Shown: in pieces, positions 1-10,353 of the stretch
Layout: each line of letters begins with the position of its first letter
Position numbering within the stretch: the first letter of the stretch is position 1
Origin: Blasia pusilla
Lineage: Eukaryota > Marchantiophyta > Marchantiopsida > Blasiales
Length of the DNA: 64,000 nt
NCBI GenBank assembly: GCA_050084515.1
Contig: CM114273.1
Span: 14,198,001-14,262,000 of the forward strand
Direction of reading: 5' to 3'
Made by a program: the position numbers and the translations under genes
The notes under the pieces: model-generated
What the model was told of the DNA's origin: nothing
Database searches by the model: none
Seen by the model: only the letters and a program-made list of their open reading frames with translations

Positions 1-410
1 GCACCTTGATTGAGGTCCGAGCCGCCTCAAGCCTGTCCACCATTCTTGATTGACCTCAACCCCCGCCTTGCTCGATCTCGCTCAGCCCTCGACCTCGCTC
101 AACCTCGACCTCGATTGACCTTGATCCACCTCGCTTGGCCTCGATTCAGGTCTATGTTGCCTCAACCTCAATCGACCTCAACCCCGCCACAACCTTGATT
201 GAACCCGCTCCAACCTCGATCAACCTCGGCCCCTCCCTCAATTCATCTTCGAGGCGTCAGCCCCCTCCCTCGATTCATCCTCGATCCCCTGGTCCTCGAT
301 CCCTCTCCTCTTGCTCCTCTCACTCCCTCGCCCCCTCTCGGTCGATCCCTCGCTCTCTTGATCCTCGATCCTCGATCCCGCAAGCCCTCTACCTCACTCA
401 GCCCCGCTCA
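1..410. repeat. Degenerate CCTCGATT-type minisatellite
   Basis: About 400 bp built from variants of CCTCGATT, CCTCAACC and CCTCGACC, so all frames look open but are compositionally biased (Leu/Pro/Ser/Arg). Short open frames here are low-complexity artefacts and I call no gene. Confidence 0.7.
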
Positions 411-1364
411 GGCCACCGCCAAAACCTCTCGCCGCTCATGCTGCCCCCGGTAACAAAACGCTACTCTTCCTACGCTATCGCCGCATAATCTACATGTATG
501 GTAAGTCATCAAGTGTAAGCATCTTTCAATACTTTCATTCCATATTTGAATCTTTTTCCATCTTACTCTTCCTTGCAAGCATTGCACTTGTAGTCACAGT
601 CCGATGCTCTTAACCTAGAGCATATTAGGGATTTCATTTTGGGGAATTTTTCAAAAGTAAATATAGAATAGTTAGGTTTTTGAAAGACACATAATCTAAA
701 ATAGGCATCGATCAATGATGAAATGTCAAAAAATAATTTGGCAAGTCTTCCAAAAACAATATAGGATGTGAGCATTGTTGCAATGATTGCAGTTTTTAAT
801 ACTAGCTAGCATTGCGTAGATAATGTTACAAGAAAAGAGATCTGAATGGAAATGCAATCATTTTGGAAGGGGAGAAATTTTTTTCCATTCCTATGCAACT
901 TAAAAAATTGCAAGATATTTGCACAGAAAATATAAACCATTATGGATTTTACTTTTGAGAGCATTAGGGAGAGTTGGTCATAACCTTCTTTGCAATTTCC
1001 ATACTAATAATGGTTGTGATTTTCAATACTTGCATGGCATGTTAGTTTGGATGGGAGGTAAGCTTTTGAGTTTCCAGCCATGTAAATATCTCTTCTACAC
1101 TCTACAAACCACATCAAACATTGCAATCTAGTGCGAGAAAGACAATAAGAAACAACCAATAGAAGAGTTGTATGAGAAAAAATAAATTTTTGTTGTATGT
1201 TCTTTTGCTTTGCCAAACATGCTCCTGACTTTCCTTGGCTTTCACAAGGCCTTTGTACTAGAGTGAGGGTAGTTTTCTTCCCTAATTGATACTTTATTGG
1301 TATCTATAAAATCAAACGGTAATTTTTAACTTCACTTTTCTAACAATTTAAAAGACTATTTGAC
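411..1364. other. AT-rich intergenic stretch, no gene seen
   Basis: No open frame with recognisable protein character, no RNA gene and no terminal repeats were found. Short frames on both strands are interrupted at random. Confidence 0.6.
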
Positions 1365-1601
1365 ATGGTTGCACAAAAACACACATGGATTGTAAGAGGT
1401 GGGACCCACACTTATGATGGAAGAGAGGGCAAGGGTGAGTGTGGCAATAAGAGGGGAGAGAGTGGAGGTGGAGGAAGGAAGAAATAGGAACACAAAAGCA
1501 AGTGGGGGAAATGAGAAAGAAGAGGAAGGTGGGATCTACATGGACAAGTCCTTCCATAAGACGGACGTAAATCCACAGACATGGACATGTTCGGAGACAT
1601 A
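1365..1601 (-). repeat. Dispersed repeat family R1, copy A
   Basis: The reverse complement matches parts of 13885-14235 and 17500-17815. Shared pieces are a GACTTGTCCAT-type segment, a pyrimidine-rich middle, a CCACCTC motif and an end reading TTTTTGTGCAACCA. It may be a solo LTR or another non-autonomous element; the boundaries are approximate. Confidence 0.55.
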
Positions 1602-2930
1602 AACTTTTTCCAATGCAACCTTGCTATTTAATGTCTACAAGTAACCCCACTTCTCTTATGACATTACACCGTATGAGAAGAATTTGGACAATACTTAGGA
1701 CAATATCTTATGTCACGTAGGGTTATATAGACCAAACCCAGTCAATCGACGGCCCCTCGGAGATGGAATCTACTAGTTAATTATGTGTTACCGAATATGG
1801 TTGTAGAAGATTGTTCTTCCACCACTCTTGTATGAATTCGAATTTCCGAGGCCCTCTTCTTCATTCTTCTTTCTTTTGTAAGTTCCCTAGTTACTTTGGA
1901 AATGACATGTAACAACATTGGAATGACTTGCACCCGATTGGCATCCCAATTATATGTTGATTTGTGATTTTTTAACTTCTAAAAAATTGACACAATAGGG
2001 AATATCAAAGATCTTGATATTGGGAGATCTCGAGCACCCGACACAATCCTATCATGACCTTCGCTAGTTGAGAAACAGATAACTTTCCGTTTTGAATCTC
2101 ACATGACACTCTAAATTCCCGCTCTTCCTTGTTATGATCATAAGTGGGTATGCAATTGGGAAGTATTTCCACAACCCTCAATACTTTTTCCCGTAAAATT
2201 TCGTCCCCCTCTTCTATGGAAGCAAATATGGGCGAATCGAGATGGGACATCTTCACCCGGGCGATTCTTTACAGGATGAACTCTGACACCCCCACATCGC
2301 ACCGGGTCGTTGCGAGGTTTGCCGCATGGGACCGGGTCGGAAAGATCCTGCAGGGCGCACGTTGAAGTATAGTACATGCATGGCATGGGGTTTCCGGAAT
2401 TGTGGATAGGAACCATCTACCCACCCTCGTCGCTTGCAGTTTAGCCATAACTTAGAGGCGGTGGTTCACGTCAGGATGTAAGCTTACCGTCCGTATTGTG
2501 GTGGCTCCTTACGTCCTTCAATTTTTGTCCATGGCATCCAATGGCCTACGACACCATTAGCCACCACGTGCAAATTTCTTGTAGCAAGCACCCACATATA
2601 TAGTAGGGCGTCTCATACTAGGGTCCGTTAGGGTCGCGACGTCCGATGGTGGCTTGGCTGAAGGATAGGGGATTTTTACGTCTTGGGGAGGTTCCTTTTG
2701 TTAGATGCTATAAGTCTTAGTTACGGGTGCTTTTGTGATGCGACGTAATGGGCCACATATAGCGGGCGTCTTAGAACCCGGGAAGCATCTCATTCATTGC
2801 AAGTGCATCCTCCACGCAACCATAGTCAAGAGACACTCAACAAACGGGGTTGAAAAATGTCGTGGTTTCTCCGAACGTCCCATGTAGGCACGAGATCTTA
2901 GGGGTGCACGTCCACCTCCGATGGTACTTG
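1602..2930. other. Left flank of retroelement I, no gene seen
   Basis: No recognisable gene. A 17-nt block TAGGGCGTCTCATACTA (2604-2620), just after a TATA-like ATATATAG, recurs in inverted orientation at 12719-12735 on the other side of element I, with weaker similarity around it. An 83-codon open frame on minus (2256-2005) has ordinary composition but matches nothing I know. Confidence 0.5.
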
Positions 2931-3296
2931 TCATGACCATACGGATTATGTCGTAGAGTATAGTGTGCTAGTAGAGGCCATACCTCATGTAGGGCCGTAG
3001 TGTCTAGGTAGAGATGCGGTTTCATACATAGGGCTGGGGGTTACTCAGTTGAGGGTGACTTTTCCAATAGGGCCCGCTCTTAGGTTGGAGGATATAGTGT
3101 GGAGTGCACTCAAAGAACAGTTAGTTCTTTGAGTTGAGCCTATTGCGTTGGGAGTTAGCCTTGGAAGTGAGTAGAGCTCTTGGCTATGGTGGTTCCCGCA
3201 AGCTTCGACCTGGATTCTCCCATCGTGGAGTGGGTTTGGCTCGATTGTATGTAATTCTATACGTGTTTTATGATAGTAGGTCTTTCACAGATTTCA
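2931..3296 (+). repeat. LTR right part (R-U5 side) of element I
   Basis: 2933-3296 matches the reverse complement of 7617-7980 almost throughout. It ends in TTTCA at 3296, giving the CA terminus expected of an LTR, with the primer-binding site immediately following. The missing left 104 bp lies at 12545-12648, so the two pieces add up to one complete LTR. Confidence 0.85.
3087..3133 (+). promoter_or_regulatory. Putative LTR core promoter and self-primer hairpin
   Basis: GGATATAG near 3089 (GGATAAAG in the reversed LTR) is a TATA-like element. About 30 bp downstream lies CTCAAAGAAC-AGTTA-GTTCTTTGAG (3109-3133), a perfect 10-bp hairpin. A start site near 3122 would give a transcript whose first 11-12 nt, TAGTTCTTTGAG, pair with the primer-binding site at 3297. 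The start site is inferred, not observed. Confidence 0.5.
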
Positions 3297-3308
3297 CTCA
3301 AAGAACTA
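3297..3308 (+). other. Primer-binding site, apparently self-primed
   Basis: CTCAAAGAACTA directly abuts the CA end of the LTR, where a PBS must lie, but it does not resemble the initiator-tRNA type TGGTATCAGAG. It is instead the exact complement of 12 nt inside the LTR (3122-3133, and 7780-7791 in the other LTR). That is the arrangement known from Tf1/sushi retrotransposons, which prime with the 5' end of their own mRNA. Confidence 0.6.
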
Positions 3309-4716
3309 GAGTAGATCGATGGTAGCTTCGATTGTGGATCAGTAGGATCTGGTTAGGACTGATTGTGTACTCAGCCGTGGATGTTCGTGGCTTGTGGCCT
3401 ATGTTGGAGTTGGGAATCTGGCGCTTTAGATCGCCGGATTTTATTAAGGGAGTTGGAAGTTATCAAGGATTGAAGATTCTGGTTCGTGTCCGATGGTTTT
3501 CTGATGTGGAGAGCTTGGAGTGCGGAAGCTCTGTTGCTGTTCATCCAGATCGGGTGAGAGGTTCTTGTTGCTACTTGTATTTTGATCTCATGTGAAGCTA
3601 TCTGCTTGAGTATGTGGAGCGTTGCGGATTTCTGCGTGCATGAATCTGGGCGGAAGTGCTGTCAGATTTGCGATTCTTGAGGTGTATGGACAGCAAGTTT
3701 GTCTGATTTTTAGCTTGGAGTACAGATCTTGGTTGTAGCTGATTTTTTGTGGAGAGATAGCTATGGTGGTCAATTGAATTTTGGTTGAGGATTTGTGGAG
3801 TAATTGCTGATCGAAATTTCTCCGACTAGCTCAAGGTCTGGCTATGATGGACAGCAGATCGGAGGGGCTGGTTGGTTGGTGACTCGTTTGTTGTTGGAGA
3901 CGCCTATCCCATTGGGGGCGCCCTGGTTGGGCCTCTCTCCATAGCAAAGCATGGCAAAGTGGGCAATAGGGGCAACTTGAGGCAACTCGTGGTAGCTCGG
4001 GGCGAGTGGGCGTAAGAGGCGGAGTAAGGAGCAAGGAGCAAGCAAGCATGCTTGCTTGCTTGCTCACAAATCCTGCAAAAACTGCCTCACGCCAGGATTT
4101 TTTATTTGAGTGTTGCATAACTGGTCATCCATCTTTGGGCTATTCTGCCTGGAACTGCTGAGTTCTTAACTATGCTAGTGCACACACTGGTGTAGCTCAT
4201 TTGGTGTTGTTCGGAGATGTGTTAGGTGCTTTATGCATCTCAGGTTTTTGGTTGATGGACCTCTAGCACATAGTACGGTGTAGCCTCTCCATGCAGGTGA
4301 TATTTTCATGTGCTGCGAGTCCCACTAGCACGTCATCAACCCGCGGCGGAGTAGCTATTGCGTTAGAATTGTGTGGTGGGTTCAATGGATTCAGGGGGGC
4401 GCCACGTTTGGTGGATTGTGTTACCTTGATGTCCATTTGCAATTGGAGGGTTGTCGTTGGACTTCCTGTGTTTGGATCCCCTCCATCGTTGCTTCTTGCT
4501 TGCGCGCCCATTGTTAGGGTTGACGATGATTTCCATAGTAATGTTACTCTTGTATGCTACCGGTAGTGAGGCTAGAGTGATGACTAGTAGACCGTGGGAG
4601 GCTTCTTGTGGTGATGACACGTTAGGTTGCCTACACCCATAGCTAGTAGAGCTAGAATAGTACAGCGACGTTGACGTCACTTGGTTACTTAGTGGTGGTA
4701 ATTTGGTGGTGGTGCG
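3309..4716 (+). other. Untranslated leader of element I
   Basis: About 1.4 kb between the PBS and the first Gag-like codons, with no recognised protein. It holds a perfect 24-bp palindrome at 4037-4060 made of AGCAAGC units meeting in ATGC, which could fold into a packaging or dimerisation stem in the RNA. Confidence 0.55.
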
Positions 4717-6820
4717 GCATCGGCGTTGGTCATCACGGAGCTGTCTGCTGGTCTGGTTGGGGACCGTGGTGCGGATAGTGGTGGTTTCACATGGAGTGGA
4801 TTGAGGTATCGACTACCTTTTCCACTTCCGACGGTTGATGAAGAGGAGGATGAGGGTGTTCCAAACACCGAGTCTTCTACGTTGTTATCAAGTGTTGCAA
4901 CTCCATTGATTTGGGACATGGACGTGATATATGGGGCCATGAAGGGCCCACGATGATACTCGGGTGCAGGGGCACCATTGAGTTGGAGGACTTCATGCAG
5001 GAGTTTGATACATGGTGTGATATGCAGATGTTGCCGAACGCCACGTCGTTTACATCCTTCTTGGCTTGGAAGGGGTTATTTCAGCACTTGGAGGGACCAC
5101 CCATGGATGATTACCATGAGTTTAGGAAGGACCATGTTGCTGAGATTGAGGCGTGGAGACAATATTGGTCTCCAGGCTATGTGTCTATCACCCATGGTGG
5201 TATTGGTTGTAGTGCTCCTACTATGCTAGCCAGCCCGACGTTGAGTGGTACGAGTACGAACCGGAGTGGAGGTACCCATGGAGGTACCAGTGGGGTAATA
5301 GTGGAGGTACTATTGCCCAACCATCGTTCAGCCCGGTTGCAGAGTTCTTCAAGAGGTTGAAGAAGAACTATCAGGGAGTGAATTAGAGAAGTTGAGGAGT
5401 CTTCAAGAATTTGAGCGAAAGACTGGTGAGAGTCTTCGTGAGGTATGCGACGCTTGATTTCAATTACCCAGGGTGTGACTGAGGCTCAAGCAGGCCAGTT
5501 TTGGTATGGGATCTTGGACAGAGAGTTGCGCCGCAGGGTACGTGATGCTACTCTTATGAGTGATGATTCACCCACATTGACCCAAGTCTTTGCTCTATCT
5601 GAGAAGATTGAGATTAACATGGTGAAGGAGAGAGTGGTGACATCCGCATTCACTAGGGATACAACTACTACTTCTTGTGTTCAACATCCCACCTCACAGT
5701 CTTGTAGTAGTGGTGGTGGTAGTAGTAGTGGGAGTCGTGGGGGTACACACGACCTCAGTCAGGTCCTAGAGGGACACTTGTGCAGAGACCATTGCCTTCA
5801 TTTGCTGCCCCGCAGCAAGGAAAGTCATCTTAAACATGTGGAGGTGATCATGTTAGGAGGTTTTGTCCCCAAGAGGATGGGAGACGGACTTTGGAGGATG
5901 GGCCTCAGTCGGCCCCAACTTAGTGTGATCATTGCGGGAGACCAGGTCATCCTCGAGAGCATTGCTTTTATCTTCATCCAGAGTTGAGATCAGTCCGCGG
6001 CCGTGGTGGAGTAGCTCCGAGAGGCCGAGGTGGTAGGGGTGGTAGAGGTGGACCAGTGGTCGGAGAGCCTACGGTGGCTACCCCTACCACTACGACAGAG
6101 TCAGCTATGGCTGCCAGGATTGAGCAGTTGGAGCAGAAGTTGGCTTCTATGGCTGGTATCCAGCATAGATCAGGTTTGGGAGCAGGGGCTTCCACCTCTT
6201 ATGGAGGGGATGATCTCTCTTATATGGCGAGTGCAACACAGGTTGAGGCATCAGCTGCAATTACGAGAGGAGCCACTCGAGCGTCAGAGCCACGTGGTGT
6301 TACTGTGGAGTTAGGCCCACAGAGGGGTGAGGCTGGGAGGCAGGCTAGGCTTCCCCAGTCATTCTTGTTGTCTCTGGTGCTTAGGACTCCATCCATGGTT
6401 CCTACGCAGCCTATTGAGCCGACAGTGGGGACTAAGGCATCTACATCGCGTGTAGTAGACACGGATGCAACATCCAATGCAGTATTGTGGATGGCAACTT
6501 CAGTCTTGGGATCCCCATTATTTTTGGCTACGGAGGTGATGGCTTTAGGAGTTGACTTAGCTCATGTATTTCAGCTAGCAGCCACGTTGTGTGAACGTGG
6601 GGGTGTTACTGCAACACATGCTGAAGTGGATGAGGGTGTTGCGGTGGAGCCACCCTCTATGTCAGATGTAGCATTGAGTACCAGTGCTACTTGGCAGGCA
6701 GCAGCGGCGAAGATGGATGCATTACCAGCCCGGCCAACCATTGATCGTGAGAGGCTTACACCTGGTGTATGTATGTTGGACAACCGGAGTGGCATATTCC
6801 GATTGGTGAGTCCTACATGA
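4717..6820 (+). pseudogene. Gag of element I (decayed)
   Basis: Gag forms the virus-like particle and binds the element RNA. Similarity to element II runs through several frames: an N-terminal VITE.../SGLRYR segment near 4726, AWKGLFQHLEGPPMDDY near 5067-5118, a capsid C-terminal segment from about 5460 (FWYGILDRELRRRV), and a zinc knuckle CDHCGRPGHPREHC at 5924-5965 (C-x2-C-x4-H-x4-C). An RG-rich tail (from 5990) and a coiled-coil-like segment (EQLEQKLASM) follow. A stop lies just before the knuckle (5921-5923), and tandem stops TGA-TAG close the frame at 6818, where element II reads straight into protease. At least two frameshifts are needed, so it is a pseudogene. Confidence 0.8.
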
Positions 6821-7159
6821 TAGGTGTATAGACCAGATAGAGTCTTGTTAGACTCTGGTGCCCAACCTTTGATGTTGGGAAAGGCGGCATGTATTGGTTT
6901 GGGTATTCAGAGGTCAGAGCTTGAGCCTTGCCCATTCCAGATTCAAACATCACTTGGAGGAGCCAATGATAGGTCTCAATTCATGACACGGGAGAAGTTC
7001 TGTGTACAATTGAGACCAAATCATGCGACTGATAGCTCCCGGTTGGGAGTACCTGTAGTGGTCACATCAGCCGAGTCGTATGATGTACTAGTTGGAGGAG
7101 CAGTATTGTACCCGATGGGTTTTCAGATGGATTCTTTGGATCGAGACAATGTCTTATAG
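6821..7159 (+). pseudogene. Aspartic protease of element I
   Basis: The retroviral-type aspartic protease matures the polyprotein. After the tandem stops the frame resumes with VLLDSGAQPLMLGKAA (6842 onward), containing the catalytic D-S-G triad followed by the hydrophobic stretch of the family. It ends with YDVLVGGAVLYPMGF, the usual C-terminal ILG-like block. The same protein in element II is fused in frame to the preceding Gag tail. Here it stops at 7157-7159, and the following methyltransferase linker continues in another frame. Confidence 0.85.
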
Positions 7160-7616
7160 ACCTGGTTGGCGGTCCGGGATGGACGATGAGCCAAGTTCTG
7201 TGAGATTTATTTATGGGGCTCGACCAGGAAGGTCTTTCCCAATAGTGTTAGCATCTGTGGCTGGTTTTAGTGGAGTAGTCACTTGGCCATGAGACTTTTT
7301 GGAGGGTAATGTTTCTGCTATGGATTCTCCTGTGCATGAGGAGGTAGAGGAGGTCCCTAGTTTTGCAGCAGTGGCATCCTCATCATTGGATGTGCCACTT
7401 TGGAGTTCAAGCAGTGCACTACGGCAAGAGGCTGATCGCCTAGTGAGGGAGGCTTGGTGTGAGGCTGTTATACCTCGCGAGGAAGAGGAGGCCCCAAGGC
7501 GGACTCCTACTTCTGGTCCAGTTGGGTTATCCCCTTTGGATACTACACCCATTGTATGGCAATATCCGCCGGAGGGCATTTGTGTGTTAGATATCTTTGG
7601 TGGGATTAGCACTGGT
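7160..7616 (+). pseudogene. Methyltransferase N-terminal part of element I (motif I)
   Basis: Cytosine-5 methyltransferases transfer a methyl group from S-adenosylmethionine to cytosine. A linker (YRPGWRSG, then an acidic Ser-rich region) leads to VLDIFGGISTG at 7584-7616, which matches motif I of the DNMT3 type (DGxxTG) that binds the cofactor. The open frame from 7299 is intact up to codon GGT at 7614-7616. It is then cut by the terminus of a reversed LTR; the remaining methyltransferase lies at 12544-11378 on the minus strand. Element II carries the same linker and motif continuously. Confidence 0.8.
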
Positions 7617-8090
7617 TGAAATCCGTGAAAGACCTACTGTCATAAAACACGTATAGAATCACATACAATCGAGCCAAACCCACTCCACGATGGGAGAAAC
7701 CAGGTCGAAGCTTGCGGGAACCACCATAGCCAAGAGCTCTACTCACTACCAAGGCTAACTCCCAACGTAACAGGCTCAACTCAAAGAACTAATTGTTCTT
7801 TGAGTGCATTCCACACTTTATCCTCCAACCTAAGAGCGGGCCCTACTGGAAAAGTCACCCTCAACTAAGTAACCCCCAATCCTATGTATGAAACCGCATC
7901 TCTACCTAGACACTACAGCCCTACATAAGGTATGGCCTCTACTAACACACTATACTCTACGACATAATCCGTATGGTCATGGCAGCTGTCGTGCGAATCC
8001 ACATCGTCATACAACATACATTGGTGATATGCCATACTCACATACATACATAACATAGACAAGAGCATCCACAAACACAAGTATACCACA
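7617..8090 (-). repeat. Complete 474-bp LTR of element I, reversed
   Basis: Read on minus it begins TGTGGTATAC at 8090, directly after a polypurine tract, and ends GGATTTCA at 7617, giving TG...CA termini. 8090-7987 matches 12545-12648 and 7980-7617 matches 2933-3296, with a 6-bp GCTGCC between. The internal hairpin (CTCAAAGAAC/GTTCTTTGAG) is conserved. Its CA end is joined directly to interrupted methyltransferase codons. Confidence 0.9.
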
Positions 8091-8105
8091 ACTTGCCCCC
8101 CTAAT
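8091..8105 (-). other. Polypurine tract of element I
   Basis: On minus, TTAGGGGGGCAAGT immediately precedes the LTR start TGTGG. This is the expected position of the plus-strand primer. Element II has the equivalent TAGGGGGGCGGT. Confidence 0.75.
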
Positions 8106-8264
8106 TGGCGGTTAGATCCCTCTAACTCCCAAGTAGCCTATACATCTACTACATGCTATACACCTTCTTGGGTGCACGAATCAGAAGGTCGGGTGCTAGG
8201 TTGCCCCATCGTTAGTCGCCTATCTGTAATCCACATCATGCAAAGATCAAGTCATCTACCTCTC

Positions 8265-8549
8265 CTAAGTACATCGAGGACAAACCCACCTTCCAGTATG
8301 AACAACATCCATACGTGGAGTCAAACACATCATGTGCCAACCCCTAGAACACCGATCACACACCAACATATGGGTTACGTTACCAGCAGATCCACACAAT
8401 ATGCACCTCAAGCTAGCATGTATCATGGCTAAGTTTGGGTCAACAGTACCATCCACATTTGGAAGATGACATGGCGCACAATTACGCACGTGGTCCTTCC
8501 AAACAACTCCATCACGACCCTCCAACATGAGAGCTCCAGAAGTTAACAC
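8265..8549 (-). pseudogene. PHD finger at polyprotein C-terminus, element I
   Basis: The last segment of the polyprotein contains a complete Cys4-His-Cys3 set: CILC, VCDRC, GWH, MMC and CPRC, at 8405-8271. PHD fingers usually bind histone H3 tails. It follows an integrase C-terminal module (LMLEGRDGVVWKDHVRNCAPC) and ends one residue before the stop at 8265. In chromoviruses the chromodomain occupies this place, so a targeting role is plausible but inferred. This stretch is free of stops, although upstream integrase is frameshifted. About 175 bp separate its stop from the LTR. Confidence 0.85.
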
Positions 8550-9800
8550 CTTGTAAAATAGTGTAGTCAGCCGTCACATCCAACGTTATCGGTGCAATCT
8601 GCTGCAAATAGACAAAGTCCCCACATGGAACCTACGAATCGATGGTCGATAACCTCCACCCCAAATGGTTGCATACCGCAACGTATCCCTGTGTGGAGCA
8701 ATGGCAAGGTTCTCAAAAGCTGTTGGCATAACTCTCCGAAAGAGCTCTGCCTGTTAAGAACACACTCTCATCCACATCTCTGGGTCATCAAGGTTCACCA
8801 CCTCACTAGACTCCCAACAAATTGCTGCAAGCAAGTCTAGATCTCGGCCGTATAAAAGAAAATAAGGTGAGAAGGAAGCCAAGGATGCTTGGCGACTGAA
8901 CCTATATCCCATGGCTAATCATGGCAACTGAATATCCCAATCTCCAAGATGCCCCTTCTGTAGGCCATACTTGCGCAATGCCCTCTTCACCGTCTGAACC
9001 ACACGCTCAGCCAAACCATCCGCCTCTGGATGATCTCGAGACGTGGTCCGATGATCAATCAACGCCTTGTTACACAAGACCTGAAACTCACCCTGAAACT
9101 GTGTACCTTGGTCGGTCAGCACTTCAGCTGGTGCACCGAAATGATTAAGCTTTCTATCAAGAAATGCATACGCCATTCCCTCACTTGCCTTGTCAGGTAA
9201 TGCCACCAACTCAATCCACTTGGAGAAGTGCTCCACCATCACCAACACATATCGATGATGTGGTACAGTCAACAGTAACGGTCCCGCAAAGTCCACACTC
9301 CAACGGTAATCCAATCCCATAATAGGCAAGGGGTGTAACTGTGATGTAGGGGCATTGAATGATGCCCTCATCCAATCACAAACCATACAACGTGACACCA
9401 ACTGATGCACCTGAGTATGCATGCCACGCCACCAATACTGACCAAGGAGTAAGCTATACGTACGCTTTATCCCAAAATGTCCCAACTCCTCATGGGCATG
9501 TTGCACAATGCGCTCTCTTTGAGCCAAATGTGGCACTACTCGTACTCTACCATCCTCCCACACACGGAGAATATGTGTTTCCTCCAATCGATACCTCTTA
9601 GCACGTTGAAGAATACGGTCTCGCTCCTTAGCACTCACTATGTCTGGCACCCTACTGGTCCGTAGGAACTCCAACACCAACGCATCATCATGAATATCAC
9701 GCTGATCCGTACCACCATCTCCAACCTTAGGATCTAAAGGCTGGCCATCTAACCTCTGACTAGAGTAAGATGTCATGTGGTCCTCCATACTAGAGTCCAC
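8550..9800 (-). pseudogene. Integrase of element I
   Basis: Integrase joins the cDNA ends to target DNA. On minus: an HHCC zinc domain (HAHEELGHFG ... CMVCD), then the catalytic core with D in VDFAGPL, D in LTDQGTQF and E in HPEADGLAE. The open frame 9800-8919 is continuous across the whole core. Downstream (8918-8550) the C-terminal domain is recognisable only by switching frames against element II (VMPTAFENL-like and GDYVYLQQ-like blocks), so the copy is dead. It continues into the PHD finger. Confidence 0.88.
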
Positions 9801-10313
9801 CCCTAACCAACATAAAAAGGCGGATGCATTTCAACCTGGCACCATCTCCTCATCAACCTCGCCATGCCATCTAGCCCCAGTTGCATCCTCTTGGCTAGTA
9901 CATGGGTTCCTTCTCATTCCATCAGCATCAAGGTTGGCAACTCCAGGTCTATGTACCACCTGGAAGTCATACTCTTGTAAGATAAGAGCCCACCGTGCAA
10001 GCTTCCCTGTAAGCTTGTCAGACTCCATCAACCACTTGAGCGGCTGGTGATGAGTAACAAGGATGAACTGTGTGCCAAACAAGTAACACCTAAAGTGTGC
10101 CACAACCTACACTACTGCCAAGCACTCTCCCTCATATGAACTGTAGCGCGACTCCGCTGCATTATTCGAACGACTTGCATAGGCCACCACAAACTCCATG
10201 TGCTCATCATCATGTTGTGTCAACACCGCTCCAAGTCCCAACCTACTCCAATCAATGTGTAACTGAAATGGGCGCCTTCTGATAGGTCTCCTCAAGATAG
10301 GCGCCGCCACCAA
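9801..10313 (-). pseudogene. RNase H of element I
   Basis: RNase H degrades the RNA strand of the cDNA hybrid. Blocks seen are RRPFQLHIDWSRLGLGAVL (first acidic residue), YEGECLAVV (catalytic Glu), THHQPLKWLM and NLDADGMRRNP. The third block normally reads TDHQPL, so the catalytic Asp is replaced by His here. A stop (near 10104) splits the domain in two, and another near 9830 separates it from integrase. Confidence 0.85.
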
Positions 10314-10353
10314 CTAGGCCTGAGCTCCACAAAAGCTCTCTCGTGATCATTCC

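Noticed and set aside
1-490. Pro/Ser/Arg-rich proteins
   Set aside because: All are shadows of a degenerate CCTCGAT minisatellite.
3297-3320. Conventional initiator-tRNA primer-binding site in element I
   Set aside because: The sequence after the LTR does not resemble TGGTATCAGAG; it instead complements the LTR itself.
7617-8090. Independent minus-strand element inserted into a plus-strand element
   Set aside because: It would need two separate copies broken at the same methyltransferase codon and halves of one LTR at the outer edges; a single autointegrated circle explains both.
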